Source: an uncultured Verrucomicrobiota bacterium (lineage in GTDB: Bacteria > Verrucomicrobiota > Verrucomicrobiia > Opitutales > Opitutaceae). From it: DNA of 38,929 nt. The stretch lies in contig CAJCBL010000340.1 in assembly GCA_903960515.1 (NCBI GenBank), forward strand, positions 1 to 38,929, written 5' to 3'. The translations under genes and the position numbers were made by a program. The notes beneath the pieces are model-generated. The model worked only from the letters and a program-made list of their open reading frames with translations. It was not told the origin of the DNA and did no database searches. Positions 37,539 to 38,929 of this stretch are shown piece after piece (within the stretch, counting starts at the first letter, position 1; every line of letters begins with the position of its first letter).

Positions 37539-38585
37539 ATGTCCGACAAAGGCGTCAACTTCCTCAACTCCGCGCTCACCGCGCCCACCACCTCCGCCGA
37601 GGCCGCCCTGCGGCCGGCCAACTTCGGCGACTTCGTAGGCCAGGCCAAGACCGTGGAGCGGCTCAAGGTCATGGTCGGCGCAGCACGCCGCCGCGGCGAC
37701 CCGCTCAACCACATCCTGCTCAGCGGCCCGCCCGGCCTGGGCAAGACTACGCTGTCCTTGATCCTCGGAGCCGAGATGGGCCGCACCGTGCGCATCACCT
37801 CCGGCCCCGTAGTGGAAAAAGCGGGCGACCTCGCCGGCCTGCTCACCAGCCTCGAGGAGGGCGACCTGCTCTTCATCGACGAGATCCACCGTATCCCGAA
37901 AACCGTGGAAGAGTACCTCTACAGCGCAATGGAGGACTTCCGCCTCGACATCATGATCGACCAGGGGCCCAACGCCCGCAGCGTGCGCCTCACCCTGCCG
38001 CGCTTCACCCTCGTGGGCGCCACCACCCGCTCGGGCCTGCTCACCGCCCCGCTGCGCAGCCGCTTCACCCTCAACACGCGCCTGGATTTCTACAACCGCG
38101 CCGACCTGCTCACTATCGTCCACCGCACCTGCAAGCTGCTGTCCGTGCCCATCGACGACGATGGCGCCAAGGAGATCGCCGCCCGCTCGCGCGGCACCCC
38201 GCGCATCGTCAACAACCTCGTCAACTTCGTGCGCGACTACTCGCAGGAGAAGGCGAAGGGCAAGATCACCCAGCCCGTGGCCGCCGCCGCCCTGGAGCTG
38301 CTGGAGATCGACGCCCGTGGTCTCGACGAGATGGATAAGCGTATCATGCGCCTGATGGCCGAGGCTTACCACGGCGGCCCCGTGGGCCTGGGCACGGTGG
38401 CCGTGGCCGTGGGCGAGGAGCCCGACACGCTTGAGGAGGTGCACGAGCCCTACCTCATACAGGAAGGCTACCTCCAGCGCACCGCCCAAGGGCGCATGCT
38501 CACCGTGAAGGGTTGGGAGGCCATCGGGCTCAAGCCCGGCGCCACCGTCGCTGCCGGCGGCCAAGCCAGCCTTCCTCTCGGCTGA
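37539..38585 (+). CDS. ruvB: Holliday junction branch migration helicase RuvB
   Basis: A 348-residue AAA+ ATPase that drives RuvA-bound Holliday junction branch migration. Walker A is G-P-P-G-L-G-K-T at 63-70, Walker B F-I-D-E-I-H at 112-117, and sensor 1 G-A-T-T-R-S-G at 160-166. R-G-T-P-R-I-V-N-N-L at about 214-223 is the sensor 2/arginine region; the winged-helix C-terminus contains M-A-E-A-Y-H-G-G-P-V-G-L-G-T-V-A-V-A-V-G-E-E and E-P-Y-L-I-Q-E-G-Y-L-Q-R-T-A-Q-G-R. The overall length and domain order are normal. The ATG at 37539 follows a toxin gene by 4 bp and matches the family start. No ruvA or ruvC is adjacent in the window. Confidence 0.97.
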   Translation: MSDKGVNFLNSALTAPTTSAEAALRPANFGDFVGQAKTVERLKVMVGAARRRGDPLNHILLSGPPGLGKTTLSLILGAEMGRTVRITSGPVVEKAGDLAGLLTSLEEGDLLFIDEIHRIPKTVEEYLYSAMEDFRLDIMIDQGPNARSVRLTLPRFTLVGATTRSGLLTAPLRSRFTLNTRLDFYNRADLLTIVHRTCKLLSVPIDDDGAKEIAARSRGTPRIVNNLVNFVRDYSQEKAKGKITQPVAAAALELLEIDARGLDEMDKRIMRLMAEAYHGGPVGLGTVAVAVGEEPDTLEEVHEPYLIQEGYLQRTAQGRMLTVKGWEAIGLKPGATVAAGGQASLPLG

Positions 38586-38929
38586 CCAAGCCCCCCCCAA
38601 CTCCCCCTGCGGATACTCTCGGGAAACGCAGACCGCAGCAGCGCACCGCAGGAGGTTCCGGGGGCGGGATTCCGGAGGCGGGCGCACGTCCTCTCGCACA
38701 GCGGATGATCGCCATTGCGGCGGGCCTTAAGGATCGCGCCGCCTAAGGCCATGCCCTTGCAGTGCCCGAACTCCGGCATCCGTCGTAGGAGCGTGCTTGC
38801 ACGCGATCCGTCCCCCCCGTTCGCCTCACCGCCGCCCAGTTTCGACACGCCGCGCCCCGGGTACTGCTGCCGGCCGGGCAGTATCCGTGTGCCAGCCGGG
38901 CGTAACCCTGCACTCGCACCACCTTGCAC
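38586..38929. other. Intergenic at window end with a half element
   Basis: No gene is seen. At 38742-38809 half of a reversed REPIN-core element remains: GCAGTGCCCGAACTCCGGCA then GTAGGAGCGTGCTTGCACGC (38785-38804), followed by unrelated sequence, so the second arm is lost. CCGGCCGGGCAGTATCC at 38870 has no visible role. Confidence 0.6.

Overview
This is a high-GC bacterial chromosome window with dense, mostly short transcription units separated by unusually repeat-rich intergenic DNA. The gene set (OpgG/OpgH glucan synthesis, a GYF_2-domain membrane protein, a secreted GH31 enzyme, a secreted sulfatase-modifying-factor-like protein whose N-terminal region carries the phrase GDGVTNLMKFALG often seen in secreted verrucomicrobial proteins, DapDC-type LysA, RsfS, MurA, RuvB) suggests a Gram-negative member of the PVC group, most likely Verrucomicrobiota (Opitutales-like). 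This placement is an inference from protein style and was not tested by a search.

Layout. 1-140: end of an insertion sequence with the first codons of a transposase. 225-8421: small membrane protein, tRNA-Ser(UGA), a TonB-C-domain secreted protein, a DMT-family permease, a GYF_2 membrane protein, then an opgG - unknown membrane protein - opgH operon joined by 4-bp stop/start overlaps. 8422-11540: repeat-rich, with an HDOD gene (minus) and one unknown gene. 11541-18245: minus-strand genes for an FGE-sulfatase-domain protein, a hemolysin III/YqfA membrane protein, a tRNA-dihydrouridine synthase and a secreted GH31 glycosidase. 18991-21474: lysA and a Phd-RelE type toxin-antitoxin pair bracketed by 49-bp direct repeats. 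21735-25089: a secreted DUF4412-like protein with three tandem C-terminal repeats, a 930-bp repeat field and a TRIC-type channel. 25521-28174 (minus): a second HDOD gene, then nadD-rsfS, with rsfS carrying a histone-H1-like Lys/Ala tail. 28817-32443: lemA, a YbjQ-type gene and an M48 membrane protease, separated by miniature repeat elements. 32750-34074: a Pro/Ala plus RGG-rich protein followed by the only textbook rho-independent terminator. 34293-38585: an operon-like run of murA, three small genes, a ParD/ParE-type toxin-antitoxin pair and ruvB.

The most unusual content is non-coding. REPIN-type inverted REP pairs (each arm beginning GTAG), several embedded in about 140-bp MITE-like elements, share near-identical inverted termini (CTGAGCCGTAACCAT) with a second, unrelated-core element family whose hairpin shows compensatory changes. 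In at least three genes the TGA stop codon lies inside the element terminus. A second layer consists of 7-bp-periodic tracts (GGTTATG, CGGAGTG and ATTTTCG types), two of them ending within about 35 bp of a translation start.
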